Source of the DNA: Mycolicibacterium sp. ND9-15
GTDB taxonomy: Bacteria; Actinomycetota; Actinomycetes; Mycobacteriales; Mycobacteriaceae
Assembly: GCF_035918395.1 (NCBI RefSeq)
Contig: NZ_CP142362.1
Coordinates: 533,501 to 597,500, forward strand
Reading direction: 5' to 3'
Length of the DNA: 64,000 nt
In this document: positions 30,353-38,031 of the stretch, piece by piece
Numbering within the stretch: the stretch's first letter is position 1
How the letters are laid out: every line of letters begins with the position of its first letter
The notes under the pieces: generated by a model
What the model was told of the DNA's origin: nothing
Seen by the model: the letters and a program-made list of their open reading frames with translations, nothing else
Databases searched by the model: none
Made by a program: the position numbers and the translations under genes

Positions 30353-31381
30353 GTGCCCGACTGGAAGGCAGACGTGCTGCCTGGCTATTGGCAGCACACG
30401 ATGACCCTCGGAACTGACCCGGACGGGGAGGGCGAGCTCGTCGCGACCATCGTGCGCCGAGGGGAGCCTGCTGCGTCGGCCACTCGCGCGGTGTTGTTGG
30501 TGCACGGGTTCACCGACTATTTCTTCAACACCGAGCTCGCCGACCACTTTTCCACCCGCGGGTTCGCGTTCTACGCGGTCGACCTGCACAAATGCGGGCG
30601 CTCATGGCGAGAGGGGCAAACCCCGCACTTCACCACCGATTTGACCCGCTACGACGTCGAACTCGAGCGCGCTCTCGACATCATCGGCTCGGTGTCCTCG
30701 GCAGAGGTGCTGGTGTACGGGCACTCGGCCGGTGGTCTCATCGTGTCGCTGTGGCTGGACCGGTTGCACGCCCGCGGGCTGACCGAACGCAAACGCGTCG
30801 GCGGTCTCGTCCTCAACAGCCCCTGGCTGGACCTGCAGGGACCGTCCATTCTGCGAGCCGCCCCGACGCGTGCCGCGCTGGGTGCCGTCTCGCGGATGCG
30901 CAAGCGGATGGTGGTGCGCCCGCCGAGCGAGGGTGGGTACGGCACGACACTGCATCGGGACTATCACGGTGACTTCGACTACGACCTGAAATGGAAACCT
31001 GTCGGCGGCTTTCCCGTCACGACGGGCTGGATCACCGCAATCCGCCGGGGGCACGCGAGACTTCACCGCGGGCTCGATGTCGGTGTGCCGAACCTCGTCC
31101 TGCGCTCGGACCGCAGTGTTCGCGAGGTGCGGGACCCGCGAAGAGTCGCAGAGATTCAGCGCGGTGACGCCGTGCTCGACGTCAGGCAGATCGCCCGATG
31201 GGCGGGCTGCATCGGCAACCGGACCACGATCGTGCCGATCACCGACGCCAAACACGACGTATTCCTGTCGGTGCCCGAACCGCGGCAGGCCGCCTACCGC
31301 GAACTCGACCGGTGGCTGGACTGGCATCTCGCGCGCGGCTGCGACGCCGCCACCCGAGCCCGGCAAGCGCGATCGCCATGA
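30353..31381 (+). CDS. Alpha/beta hydrolase, lysophospholipase-like (Rv2854 type)
   Basis: The 342-residue serine hydrolase has the oxyanion segment LLVHGFTDYFFN, the nucleophile elbow VYGHSAGG and a hydrolase_4 layout. The catalytic His is likely in ITDAKHDVFLS near the end. The chosen start (GTG 30353, MPDWKADVLPGYWQHT) is preceded by a TANNNT hexamer, while the extra upstream frame is Arg/Ala-rich. Its stop overlaps the mtr ATG, so it is cotranscribed with mycothione reductase. No signal peptide is seen. Substrate unknown; monoacylglycerol or lysophospholipid would fit the family. Confidence 0.85.
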   Translation: MPDWKADVLPGYWQHTMTLGTDPDGEGELVATIVRRGEPAASATRAVLLVHGFTDYFFNTELADHFSTRGFAFYAVDLHKCGRSWREGQTPHFTTDLTRYDVELERALDIIGSVSSAEVLVYGHSAGGLIVSLWLDRLHARGLTERKRVGGLVLNSPWLDLQGPSILRAAPTRAALGAVSRMRKRMVVRPPSEGGYGTTLHRDYHGDFDYDLKWKPVGGFPVTTGWITAIRRGHARLHRGLDVGVPNLVLRSDRSVREVRDPRRVAEIQRGDAVLDVRQIARWAGCIGNRTTIVPITDAKHDVFLSVPEPRQAAYRELDRWLDWHLARGCDAATRARQARSP

Positions 31382-32793
31382 CGCATTTCGACATCGCGAT
31401 CATCGGCGCCGGTTCCGGCAACTCGATCCTCGACGAGCGCTACATCGACAAGAAGGTGGCGATCTGCGAGCAAGCCGTTTTCGGCGGCACCTGCCTCAAC
31501 GTCGGCTGCATCCCGACGAAGATGTTCGTCTACGCGGCCGGGGTGGCCCGCGACGTCGTTGCGGCATCGCAGTACGGCATCGACGCGCAGCTCGGTGGGG
31601 TACGGTGGCCCGACATCGTCTCACGGGTCTTCGGGCGCATCGATCCGATCGCGTTGAGCGGCGAGAACTATCGACGCTCCTCTCCGAATGTGGAGGTGTT
31701 CGCCAAGCACACCACGTTTCGGCCCACCAGACCCGACGGTCGCTATGCGCTGCGCACCGACGACGGCGACGACTTCACGGCCGACCAGGTGGTGATCGCG
31801 GCCGGTTCGCGGGCGGTCGTCCCGGAGGCCGTCACCACGTGCGGGGTGCCGTACCACACCAGCGACACCATCATGCGGATCGCCGACGTTCCCGAGCATC
31901 TGGTCATCATCGGCGGCGGATTCATCGCGACCGAGTTCGCCCACATCTTCTCGTCGCTGGGCAGCCGGGTCACGCTGTTGATCCGGGGCAGCACCCTGCT
32001 GCGCGGTCACGACGACGACATCGCGATGCGCTTCACCGACCTCGCCGCCAAGAAATGGGAGGTCCGCGATCACCATGAACTGGCCGACGCCCGAGCGACG
32101 GGCGACGGTGTCGAGATCATCTGCACAGACGGGACGAAAGTCCGTGGCGACGCCTTACTGGTGGCGACGGGCCGGGTGCCCAACGGCGATCTGCTCGACG
32201 CCGAGCAGGCCGGTGTGAAGGTGACCGCGAACGGACAGGTCGTCGTCGACGAGTACCAACGCACCACCGCGCGCGGCGTTTTCGCGCTCGGCGACGTATC
32301 CTCGGACTTTCAGCTCAAGCACGTCGCCAACCACGAAGCGCGCGTCGTCAAACACAACCTTCTGCAGGACTGGGACGATACGGATGCGCTGATGTCGTCC
32401 AACCACCGTTATGTGCCCTCGGCGGTGTTCACCGATCCGCAGATCGCCAGTGTAGGCCTGACCGAAAACGACGCGCGCGCACAGGGTTTCCGGATCAAGG
32501 TCAAGATCCAGGACTACGCCGACGTCGCCTACGGGTGGGCGATGGAGGACACCACCGGTGTCGCCAAACTCATCGTCGACGACGACACCGGCCTGCTGCT
32601 CGGCGCACACATCATGGGCCATCAGGCATCGTCGCTGATTCAGCCCGTCGTGCAGGCGATGGCGTTCGACCTGCCCGCGCAGGAGATGGCGCGGGGCCAG
32701 TACTGGATTCACCCCGCCCTACCGGAGGTCATCGAGAACGCGCTGCTGGCCCTGTGCGGCGAACCGCCGTGGCCGCCCTCCAAACGGCACTAG
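31378..32793 (+). CDS. mtr: Mycothione reductase
   Basis: Mtr keeps the actinobacterial thiol mycothiol reduced, using NADPH and FAD. The 471-residue flavoprotein disulfide reductase has the FAD motif IAIIGAGSGNSIL, the redox pair GGTCLNVGCIPTK, the NAD(P)-binding VIIGGGFIATEFAHIF and ALGDVSSDFQLKHVAN. The C-terminal dimer-interface HP motif is in YWIHPALPEVIENAL. The ATG at 31378 overlaps the hydrolase stop (ATGA). The gene ends 8 bp before the convergent cbiO stop. Confidence 0.96.
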   Translation: MTHFDIAIIGAGSGNSILDERYIDKKVAICEQAVFGGTCLNVGCIPTKMFVYAAGVARDVVAASQYGIDAQLGGVRWPDIVSRVFGRIDPIALSGENYRRSSPNVEVFAKHTTFRPTRPDGRYALRTDDGDDFTADQVVIAAGSRAVVPEAVTTCGVPYHTSDTIMRIADVPEHLVIIGGGFIATEFAHIFSSLGSRVTLLIRGSTLLRGHDDDIAMRFTDLAAKKWEVRDHHELADARATGDGVEIICTDGTKVRGDALLVATGRVPNGDLLDAEQAGVKVTANGQVVVDEYQRTTARGVFALGDVSSDFQLKHVANHEARVVKHNLLQDWDDTDALMSSNHRYVPSAVFTDPQIASVGLTENDARAQGFRIKVKIQDYADVAYGWAMEDTTGVAKLIVDDDTGLLLGAHIMGHQASSLIQPVVQAMAFDLPAQEMARGQYWIHPALPEVIENALLALCGEPPWPPSKRH

Positions 32794-32801
32794 CCGGGTC
32801 G

Positions 32802-33536
32802 CTACCGGGTCGGCACCTCGAAGCCCCAGGGCAGCTCAAGCCGGTGCGCGGCAAGCAGTTCCGCGTCAGCGAGGATGTCTCGCATCGGCCCGTCGGCCAC
32901 GATCATGCCGCGATCCATCACCACCGCCCGCTCACACAGTTGGGCGGCGTAGGGCAGATCGTGCGTGACGATCAGCATGGTGGAGCCCAATCCCGACAGG
33001 GTTCCGGCCAGTTCGCGGCGCGCGACCGGATCGAGGTTGGCCGACGGTTCGTCGAGCACCAGGATGTCGGGCCGGCATGCCAGCACCGTCGCCAGCGCCG
33101 CACGGCGACGTTGGCCCGCCGACAGGTGGGTGGGGCTTCGGTCGGCTTCTTCGGTTAGGGACACCGTTTCCAACGCCTGCCGTACCCGCGCAGCCAACTC
33201 CTCGCCGCGCAACCCGAAGTTCGCCGGGCCGAACGCCACGTCCTGGGCGACGGTCGGCATGAACAACTGATCGTCAGGGTCCTGGAAGACCAGGCCCACG
33301 CGCCTGCGGGCATCGTGAAGTGTCTTGCGGGTCAACGTGACATCGCCGATCCGCACCGCGCCCGACGTCGCGGTGAGTACACCGTTGAGATGCAACATCA
33401 GCGTGGTCTTGCCCGCGCCGTTCGGGCCCAGCACCGCGATGCGCTCGCCGCGCGCCACGGTCAGGTTCACGCCGTCGAGGGCCACATGGCCGTCCGGGTA
33501 GACGTGGCGCAGCGCATCGACCACGATCGCGTTCAT
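32802..33536 (-). CDS. cbiO: Energy-coupling ATPase CbiO (cobalt/nickel importer)
   Basis: The 244-residue ABC ATPase has Walker A GPNGAGKTTL, the Q-loop VFQDPDDQLF typical of ECF-type ATPases, the signature LSAGQRRRAALATVL, Walker B ILVLDEPSAN and the switch VTHDLPYAAQLCERAVV. It powers the membrane complex of the three upstream genes. The ATG at 33536 overlaps the cbiQ stop (ATGA); the longer frame to 33602 lies inside cbiQ. It is the last gene of the operon and converges on mtr. Confidence 0.94.
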   Translation of the reverse strand: MNAIVVDALRHVYPDGHVALDGVNLTVARGERIAVLGPNGAGKTTLMLHLNGVLTATSGAVRIGDVTLTRKTLHDARRRVGLVFQDPDDQLFMPTVAQDVAFGPANFGLRGEELAARVRQALETVSLTEEADRSPTHLSAGQRRRAALATVLACRPDILVLDEPSANLDPVARRELAGTLSGLGSTMLIVTHDLPYAAQLCERAVVMDRGMIVADGPMRDILADAELLAAHRLELPWGFEVPTR

Positions 33537-34306
33537 CGCAGCACCCACGCCGCCGTCGCTATCCCTGCCGCGGCCACGGCGGGTGTCATCACGACCACCC
33601 ACTGCGAAGCGACCGCCCGGGGCGGCGCCCCGATCACCGCCAGATCCGGTGCACTGCCGTCGAATCCGCGGGACAGCATCGCGACGTAGACCCGCTCGCC
33701 GCGTTCGTAGGACCGCAAGAACAGCGCGCCGATTCCCTTCGCGATCGCGCCCGCCTGATGCAGAGCGCGCGGCGAATCACCCCGCGAGATTCGCGCCATC
33801 CGCATCCGACTCGCCTCGGCGCTGAGCAGGTCGACATACCGGATCATCAGGACCAGCACCGAGGTCGCGACCGCAGGCACGCCGAGCCGGCTCAGTGCGG
33901 TCGGCAATTCGGTCGTCGACGTGGTGGCGGCCACGGTCAGTGCGGCCGCGACGCCGAGCGTGCCCTTGACCACGATTCCCCATGCCGCCCACAGCCCCGC
34001 GACCGAAAGTTGCAACCCCGCAACGTCGATGCGCTCCCCACCTTCGGCGAAGGGCAGCAACACCGCCAGCACCAGGAACGGCGCTTCGATCAGCATCCGC
34101 GGCAGGATCCAACGCATCGGGATGCGCGCGAGGCGCCACACGCCGACGATGATCACGGCGTAGACGGCGAAGGGCCAGAACATCTCCCGCGGGGTCGCGA
34201 CGACGGCGAGCACGAACACCAGCAAGCAGACGACCTTCACCTCGGCGGGGGCGCGGTGCACCGCGGAGTCGTCGTGCCGGTAGAGCGGATGAGCGCCCGC
34301 GCCCAT
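33533..34306 (-). CDS. cbiQ: Energy-coupling transmembrane component CbiQ
   Basis: The 257-residue membrane protein has about five helices and the family's EcfT coupling motifs near SRGDSPRALHQAGAIAKGIGALFLRSYERGERVY, including the Ala-Arg-Gly-type segments that contact the ATPase. YRHDDSAVHRAPAEVKVV at the N-terminus matches CbiQ. Its ATG at 34306 is 2 bp after the stop of the PDGLE-domain gene. Confidence 0.92.
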   Translation of the reverse strand: MGAGAHPLYRHDDSAVHRAPAEVKVVCLLVFVLAVVATPREMFWPFAVYAVIIVGVWRLARIPMRWILPRMLIEAPFLVLAVLLPFAEGGERIDVAGLQLSVAGLWAAWGIVVKGTLGVAAALTVAATTSTTELPTALSRLGVPAVATSVLVLMIRYVDLLSAEASRMRMARISRGDSPRALHQAGAIAKGIGALFLRSYERGERVYVAMLSRGFDGSAPDLAVIGAPPRAVASQWVVVMTPAVAAAGIATAAWVLR

Positions 34307-34308
34307 GG

Positions 34309-34665
34309 CTAGCCTGACCTGCTGCGGTCGCCCGCTCTACGGGTGCGGGCGATCAACCAGAACAGCGATCCGGCGACCACGACCGTCGCGAGCACGCCGA
34401 TGATCCCCGCGATGCCGCCGGTGCCGTCGCGGCCGCCGACGGCGTAGTCGGCCAGCGGGGAGGCCGCCAGGCTGTGTTCGTCGGCGTGCTGGGCGATGCA
34501 CTCCCCGGTGAGTCTGTCGCCGGCGGCGGTCTCGACGACCTCGCAGCCCCGCAGCGTCGTCGAATCGAGCCCGTCCGGACTCGAACTGGCGAAGTAGGAC
34601 ACCACGCCCGCGATCAGCAGTGTGGCCACGGCGAACACGGCCCAGAACTGCCAGCGGGATGTCAT
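34309..34665 (-). CDS. PDGLE-domain membrane protein (CbiN-like accessory of the importer)
   Basis: The 118-residue protein has an N-terminal helix (FWAVFAVATLLIAGVVSYF), the PDGLD motif that names the PDGLE domain (SSPDGLDST), a loop containing ADYAVGG and a second helix near the end. PDGLE proteins stand beside CbiM/CbiQ in nickel/cobalt ECF transporters and replace CbiN. ATG 34665 overlaps the cbiM stop (ATGA). The two cysteines (RGCEVV, GECIAQH) in the external loop are an unusual extra. Confidence 0.85.
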   Translation of the reverse strand: MTSRWQFWAVFAVATLLIAGVVSYFASSSPDGLDSTTLRGCEVVETAAGDRLTGECIAQHADEHSLAASPLADYAVGGRDGTGGIAGIIGVLATVVVAGSLFWLIARTRRAGDRSRSG

Positions 34666-35360
34666 GCCGCGACCTCCTGCCGGCTCCGGCGCAACAGGTA
34701 GACCAGATCGGGCCGCGAACGCGCGACGGCCATCACGGTGACCGCGGTGATGACACCCTCCCCCACGCCGATCAGCGCGTGGGTGCCGAGCATGTAACCC
34801 GTCACCGCGCCGAGCGACGTCGTCGCTGCTCCGCCCATCGCGTACTCGGCGACGAAGCCCATTGCCGCACAGACGGTGCCGATCAATGCGGCGACGAAGG
34901 AGATGGCGCCGAGGCCGGCGACGGGCACGGCCGCGCGCTTGGTGGCGACGGTGTAGAGCAGTACAGCGGTGAAGTATCCGGCCGCCACACCGATCACCGC
35001 CATGTTGACGATGTTCGTGCCCAACGCGGTCACCCCGCCGTCGGCGAACAGCAGCGCCTGCACAACGAGCACGATTGCGATGCACAGCGCCCCGGTGTAG
35101 GGGCCGACCAAGATCGCGGCGAGCGCCCCGCCCAGCAGATGACCGCTGACTCCCGGCAGGATCGGGAAGTTGATCATCTGCACAGCGAAGATGAATGCGG
35201 CGACGAGGCCCGCCAGCGGCACGGTGCGTTCGTCGAGTTCGTTTCTGGCCTTGGCCGCGCACAACGCGACTGCGACGACGGCGATCAAGCCGAACACAAC
35301 GGACGTCGGGGCGTTGACGATGCCGTCGCTCATGTGCATCGCGACGTACGAAGAGGTCAC
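34662..35360 (-). CDS. cbiM: Substrate-binding membrane component CbiM (Co2+/Ni2+)
   Basis: The 232-residue, seven-helix protein has the CbiM/NikM features MHMSDGIVNAP, INFPILPGVSGHLLGGALAAI and GTNIVNMAVIGVAAGYF; the His residues in these bind the metal. Two starts are possible. GTG 35360 follows TAGGCT at 6 nt, matching the leaderless pattern of neighbours. ATG 35339 would begin MHMSDG, and CbiM proteins are known to use the N-terminal amine and His2 as ligands. I give the longer form and flag the conflict. An ArsR-type operator lies upstream. Confidence 0.9.
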   Translation of the reverse strand: MTSSYVAMHMSDGIVNAPTSVVFGLIAVVAVALCAAKARNELDERTVPLAGLVAAFIFAVQMINFPILPGVSGHLLGGALAAILVGPYTGALCIAIVLVVQALLFADGGVTALGTNIVNMAVIGVAAGYFTAVLLYTVATKRAAVPVAGLGAISFVAALIGTVCAAMGFVAEYAMGGAATTSLGAVTGYMLGTHALIGVGEGVITAVTVMAVARSRPDLVYLLRRSRQEVAA

Positions 35361-35366
35361 CCAGCG

Positions 35367-35372
35367 AGCCTA
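35367..35372 (-). promoter_or_regulatory. Candidate -10 element for the cbiM operon
   Basis: TAGGCT on the minus strand lies 6 nt before GTG 35360. A -35 region 17 bp further upstream would fall inside the palindromic operator at 35388-35412. Confidence 0.4.
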
Positions 35373-35387
35373 GATCCCCCGATGAAC

Positions 35388-35412
35388 ACCTGTCTAGCTG
35401 AACAGGTATTCA
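35388..35412. promoter_or_regulatory. ArsR/SmtB-type operator upstream of cbiM
   Basis: TGAACAGGTATTCA (35399-35412) is an imperfect palindrome that fits the known ArsR/SmtB operator core TGAAyA-N2-TATTCA. Overlapping it is ACCTGT-N8-ACAGGT (35388-35407), and another GTATTC half-site follows at 35417-35422. The site would cover the -35 region of the cbiM promoter, so a metal-responsive repressor is expected. An ArsR-family gene lies 1.4 kb away at 36825. Confidence 0.5.
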
Positions 35413-35439
35413 GGCGGTATTCCTGTCGAGACACCTGCG

Positions 35440-35496
35440 CGAGCGCTCACCCTGGTACGGCTCGCGCGCGGGAATTCGTACCGGGATGAGCGCTCG
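35440..35496. terminator. Long hairpin between the methyltransferase and cbiM
   Basis: Arms at 35440-35459 and 35477-35496 pair at 18 of 20 positions around a 17-nt loop; each begins or ends with CGAGCGCTCA or its complement. It lies just downstream of the methyltransferase stop (35514) and upstream of the cbiM promoter. It probably insulates the two units. There is no T-run. Confidence 0.6.
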
Positions 35497-35513
35497 GCGT
35501 GATTGACGTACCG

Positions 35514-36362
35514 CTATCGCTTCGTCGCGGTCACCAGGAGATACTCGGCCTCCCAGAACACCTGTCCCGTGTCGCCGCGAGCGGAGCGCTCGAGGAAGGC
35601 CAGGAAGTCGCGGTCGAGCGCCTCGACCCGGTCCGGCTTATCGGCGTTGAACTTGTAGGCGCCGATCGTGGGCCCGTAGTTGCGCTTCCAGTACTCGCGG
35701 AATTCGGTCGCGGTCGCGCAGTGGTCCATCACGACGATCTGGCGTCGCGTCTCGAGGCCGTCGACCCGGTCGCCGAACAGCTCGCGCACATGGTCTTCGC
35801 TGCCCCACAGCGGCGGCGGGCTGGCCCCGGGAGGCGGCGGCGGCGCGTAGGGCTTCATTGTCGCGAACAGGTTGCCGACGAAACCCTCCGGCGTCCAGTT
35901 GATCATTCCGATCGTTCCGCCGGGACGGGCGACGCGGATCAGCTCGTCGGCCGTCGCCTGATGGTGCGGAGCGAACATCGCACCGACGCACGACATCACG
36001 ACGTCGAAGCTGCAGTCGGCGAACGGCAACGCCTCCGCGTCGGCCTCCGCCCATTCCAAGCTCACCCCGTGCTCGGCGGCGATCCGCCGTCCGGCGTCGA
36101 ACAACTCCGGGGTGAGATCGCTCGCGGTGACGATGCCGCCGGCCACGGCCGCGGGGATGGCCGCATTGCCCGAGCCCGCGGCCACGTCGAGTACCTGATC
36201 GCCCGGTCGCACGCCGCAGGCGCGGACGAGTTCAGCTCCCAGGTCGGGGATCAGCTCGGCGGCCACCGCGGGATAGTCCCCCGACGCCCACAGTGCGCGG
36301 TGCTTGGCCTTGAGCTGACGATCGGCCTCGCCGGTGACGGATTTCTTTTCTGCCGTTACCAT
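35514..36362 (-). CDS. SAM-dependent methyltransferase (UbiE/Methyltransf_11 type)
   Basis: The 282-residue protein has SAM motif I QVLDVAAGSGNAAIPAA, the strand-2 acidic residue ASDLTPELFDAGR, ADAEALPFADCSFDVVMSCVGAMFAPHH and VARPGGTIGMINWTPEGF. A Pro-rich loop (YAPPPPPGASPPPLWG) precedes the C-terminal cap. This is the small-molecule or ubiquinone-like methyltransferase group; substrate unknown. ATG 36362 follows a strong GAGGAGG site. A sigma-A-like promoter ~170 nt upstream implies a long leader. Confidence 0.85.
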   Translation of the reverse strand: MVTAEKKSVTGEADRQLKAKHRALWASGDYPAVAAELIPDLGAELVRACGVRPGDQVLDVAAGSGNAAIPAAVAGGIVTASDLTPELFDAGRRIAAEHGVSLEWAEADAEALPFADCSFDVVMSCVGAMFAPHHQATADELIRVARPGGTIGMINWTPEGFVGNLFATMKPYAPPPPPGASPPPLWGSEDHVRELFGDRVDGLETRRQIVVMDHCATATEFREYWKRNYGPTIGAYKFNADKPDRVEALDRDFLAFLERSARGDTGQVFWEAEYLLVTATKR

Positions 36363-36531
36363 TTCAACCTCCTCGCAGTTTTCTTCCGCCGTTGCCGCCG
36401 CTGCGTCGATACGCCTAAATCGTGCCGTCGCCCTGCTCGCATTCGGTTGCCTCGTCGTCGATCGGTTCGACGAAAGGCGGTGCCTAGCGTGCCTTCCGGA
36501 AGCAAGTGTTCGATAAGCGGTTTCGTGACCA

Positions 36532-36560
36532 ATTGTCCGACCCCGAAATTCGCGGGTCAA
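36532..36560 (-). promoter_or_regulatory. Candidate sigma-A promoter for the methyltransferase
   Basis: On the minus strand TTGACC (36555-36560) is followed after 17 bp by GACAAT (36532-36537). The predicted start lies ~165 nt before the ATG at 36362. I see no open frame in that leader that looks like a protein. Confidence 0.35.
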
Positions 36561-36601
36561 GACGCCCTGAGGGCCGCCGCTACGGCATCGCCGCCGAACC
36601 G

Positions 36602-36790
36602 CTAAGAAGTTGCTTCGCTGAGGGCTGCGCGGCCCCGACGGACCGACTCGGCGCCGCTGAGCGCGCCGAATCCCGCTTGGTCGACAACACCGGCGAGCCG
36701 GTCGTCGGTGAACGGCGAGGGCTTCCCCGCGCGGACCAGGACATAGCGCAGCGCCCGCGCGCTGGTCGGGCGGTGCTGGATTGTTGACAT
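36602..36790 (-). CDS. Possible small protein downstream of arsR
   Basis: A 62-codon frame begins at ATG 36790, 34 bp after the arsR stop, with the same strand. The product is basic and starts MSTIQHRPTSARALRYVLVR. Codon choice is GC-rich at third positions like the neighbours. There is no clear ribosome binding site; a GTG eight codons upstream is an alternative start. I do not recognise it. It may be a short gene or a decayed remnant. Confidence 0.35.
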   Translation of the reverse strand: MSTIQHRPTSARALRYVLVRAGKPSPFTDDRLAGVVDQAGFGALSGAESVRRGRAALSEATS

Positions 36791-36824
36791 CGACCGGAAG
36801 AACCGCCAGGACACGGCGGCCGCG

Positions 36825-37154
36825 TCAGTTGTGCCGGGCGCCGATCCAGTGCAGCAGGTCGTGCACGATCTCGTCGTCGAGGCGGTAACTGACGCCCCGG
36901 CCCACGCGGGTGGCGCTGACCCAGCCCTGCTGCCGCAGCACACGAAGCGCTTGCGACACTGCGTTTTCCGAGCGGCCCAGCGTGGCCGCGAGGTCGCCGA
37001 CGCGGATTCCCGGCACCCGGTGCAGCGTCAGCAAGATCTCCAGCCGGTGCGGGTCGGACAACAAGTCGAACCGCTGAGCCCAACTGGCCGTGTCGACGTC
37101 GGCCAGCGCGGACGCCGCACGTTCGACGTCCACCTGGGCGGCGGGCTCGTTCAC
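36825..37154 (-). CDS. ArsR/SmtB-family transcriptional regulator
   Basis: The 109-residue protein is a winged-helix repressor: DLLSDPHRLEILLTLH, then the recognition helix in LAATLGRSENAVSQALRVLRQQGWV and the wing RVGRGVSYRLDD. The C-terminal helix reads DEIVHDLLHWIGARHN, with three His and an Asp; metal sensors such as NmtR bind nickel or cobalt in this alpha5 helix, although the residues are not in identical places. The start at GTG 37154 is supported by TACATT 7 nt upstream. It is a candidate regulator of the cbiM operator 1.4 kb away. Confidence 0.85.
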   Translation of the reverse strand: MNEPAAQVDVERAASALADVDTASWAQRFDLLSDPHRLEILLTLHRVPGIRVGDLAATLGRSENAVSQALRVLRQQGWVSATRVGRGVSYRLDDEIVHDLLHWIGARHN

Positions 37155-37161
37155 GTCACTC

Positions 37162-37167
37162 AATGTA
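37162..37167 (-). promoter_or_regulatory. Candidate leaderless -10 element for arsR
   Basis: TACATT on the minus strand lies 7 nt before GTG 37154, and decides this start over the GTG at 37181 or TTG at 37163. Confidence 0.45.
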
Positions 37168-37195
37168 GCGCCGATCTGCACGCTCGCGGGTGCAT

Positions 37196-37251
37196 GACCG
37201 TGCGCAAATGTCGGGAATCAACCTGCGTGTCCCCGACAAACCCGCACGGTC
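37196..37251. repeat. Nested inverted repeat between arsR and the glnA4 operon end
   Basis: Outer arms GACCGTGCG (37196-37204) and CGCACGGTC (37243-37251) enclose inner arms TGTCGGG (37209-37215) and CCCGACA (37232-37238). The fold would be a long stem with an internal loop. It resembles the family 1 elements in its CGTGCGCAAA stretch. A role as a terminator or protein site is possible. Confidence 0.55.
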
Positions 37252-37257
37252 GCGGCC

Positions 37258-38031
37258 TTACAACGGCGTGACGTAGTGACCGCTGATGCCGCCGTCGACC
37301 AGGAAGGACGACGCGGTGACGAAGGAGGCGTCGTCGCTGGCGAGGAACGCCACCGCGGCCGCGATCTCCGCCGGTTCGGCGAACCGGCCGACCGGGATGT
37401 GCACCAGCCGCCGCGCGGCCCGTTCGGGGTCTTTGGCGAACAACTCCTGCAGCAGCGGGGTGTTCACCGGTCCCGGGCACAGCGCGTTGACCCGGATGCC
37501 CTGCCGCGCGTACTGCACCCCCAACTCACGCGACATCGCGAGCACCCCGCCCTTGGACGCGGTATAGGAGATCTGCGAGGTGGCCGAACCCATCACCGCC
37601 ACAAACGAAGCGGTGTTGATGACCGAACCCTTCTGCCGGGGCACCATGTGCCGCAGCGCCGCCCTGCAGCAGAAGAACACCGACTTGAGGTTGACGTCCT
37701 GTACCCGCTGCCAGGCGTCGATGCCGGTGTTCTCGATCAGGTCGTCCTCGGGCGGGCTGATACCCGCGTTGTTGAACGCGATGTCGACCCCGCCGTGCAC
37801 CTCGAACGCGGTGTCGAACAGGTTGTCCACCGCAACCTTGTCGGAGACGTCGACCTGCACGAAGGTCACGTTCAAGTCGTCGGCGACGCTCTTGCCGGTC
37901 GTCGCGTCGACATCTCCGATGACGACGACGGCGCCTTCGGCCTGCATTCGCCTGGCGGCCGCCAGTCCGATGCCGCTGGCGCCGCCGGTGACGACGGCGA
38001 CCTTGCCGGCGAGTCGTTGCGTCAGGTCCAT
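37258..38031 (-). CDS. Short-chain dehydrogenase/reductase of the glnA4 operon (Rv2857c type)
   Basis: The 257-residue classical SDR has the NAD-binding VAVVTGGASGIGLAAARRM with Asp in VIGDVDA (NAD preference), NNAGISPPED and the catalytic YTASK with Ser in NTASF. It ends in the SDR dimer segment SSFLVDGGISGHYVTPL. Its ATG overlaps the aldC stop (TGATG), making it the fourth gene of the operon. In the pathway proposed here it would oxidise the alcohol of a gamma-glutamylated amino alcohol; that is inference. Confidence 0.9.
   Translation of the reverse strand: MDLTQRLAGKVAVVTGGASGIGLAAARRMQAEGAVVVIGDVDATTGKSVADDLNVTFVQVDVSDKVAVDNLFDTAFEVHGGVDIAFNNAGISPPEDDLIENTGIDAWQRVQDVNLKSVFFCCRAALRHMVPRQKGSVINTASFVAVMGSATSQISYTASKGGVLAMSRELGVQYARQGIRVNALCPGPVNTPLLQELFAKDPERAARRLVHIPVGRFAEPAEIAAAVAFLASDDASFVTASSFLVDGGISGHYVTPL

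Noticed and set aside
35361..35513. Cobalamin riboswitch upstream of cbiM
   Set aside because: No B12-box-like sequence or long structured leader is seen. The palindromes fit a protein operator and a terminator stem instead.
36580..37083. 167-codon minus-strand frame overlapping arsR
   Set aside because: It overlaps the well-supported ArsR gene in another frame and is Arg/Pro-rich without motifs.
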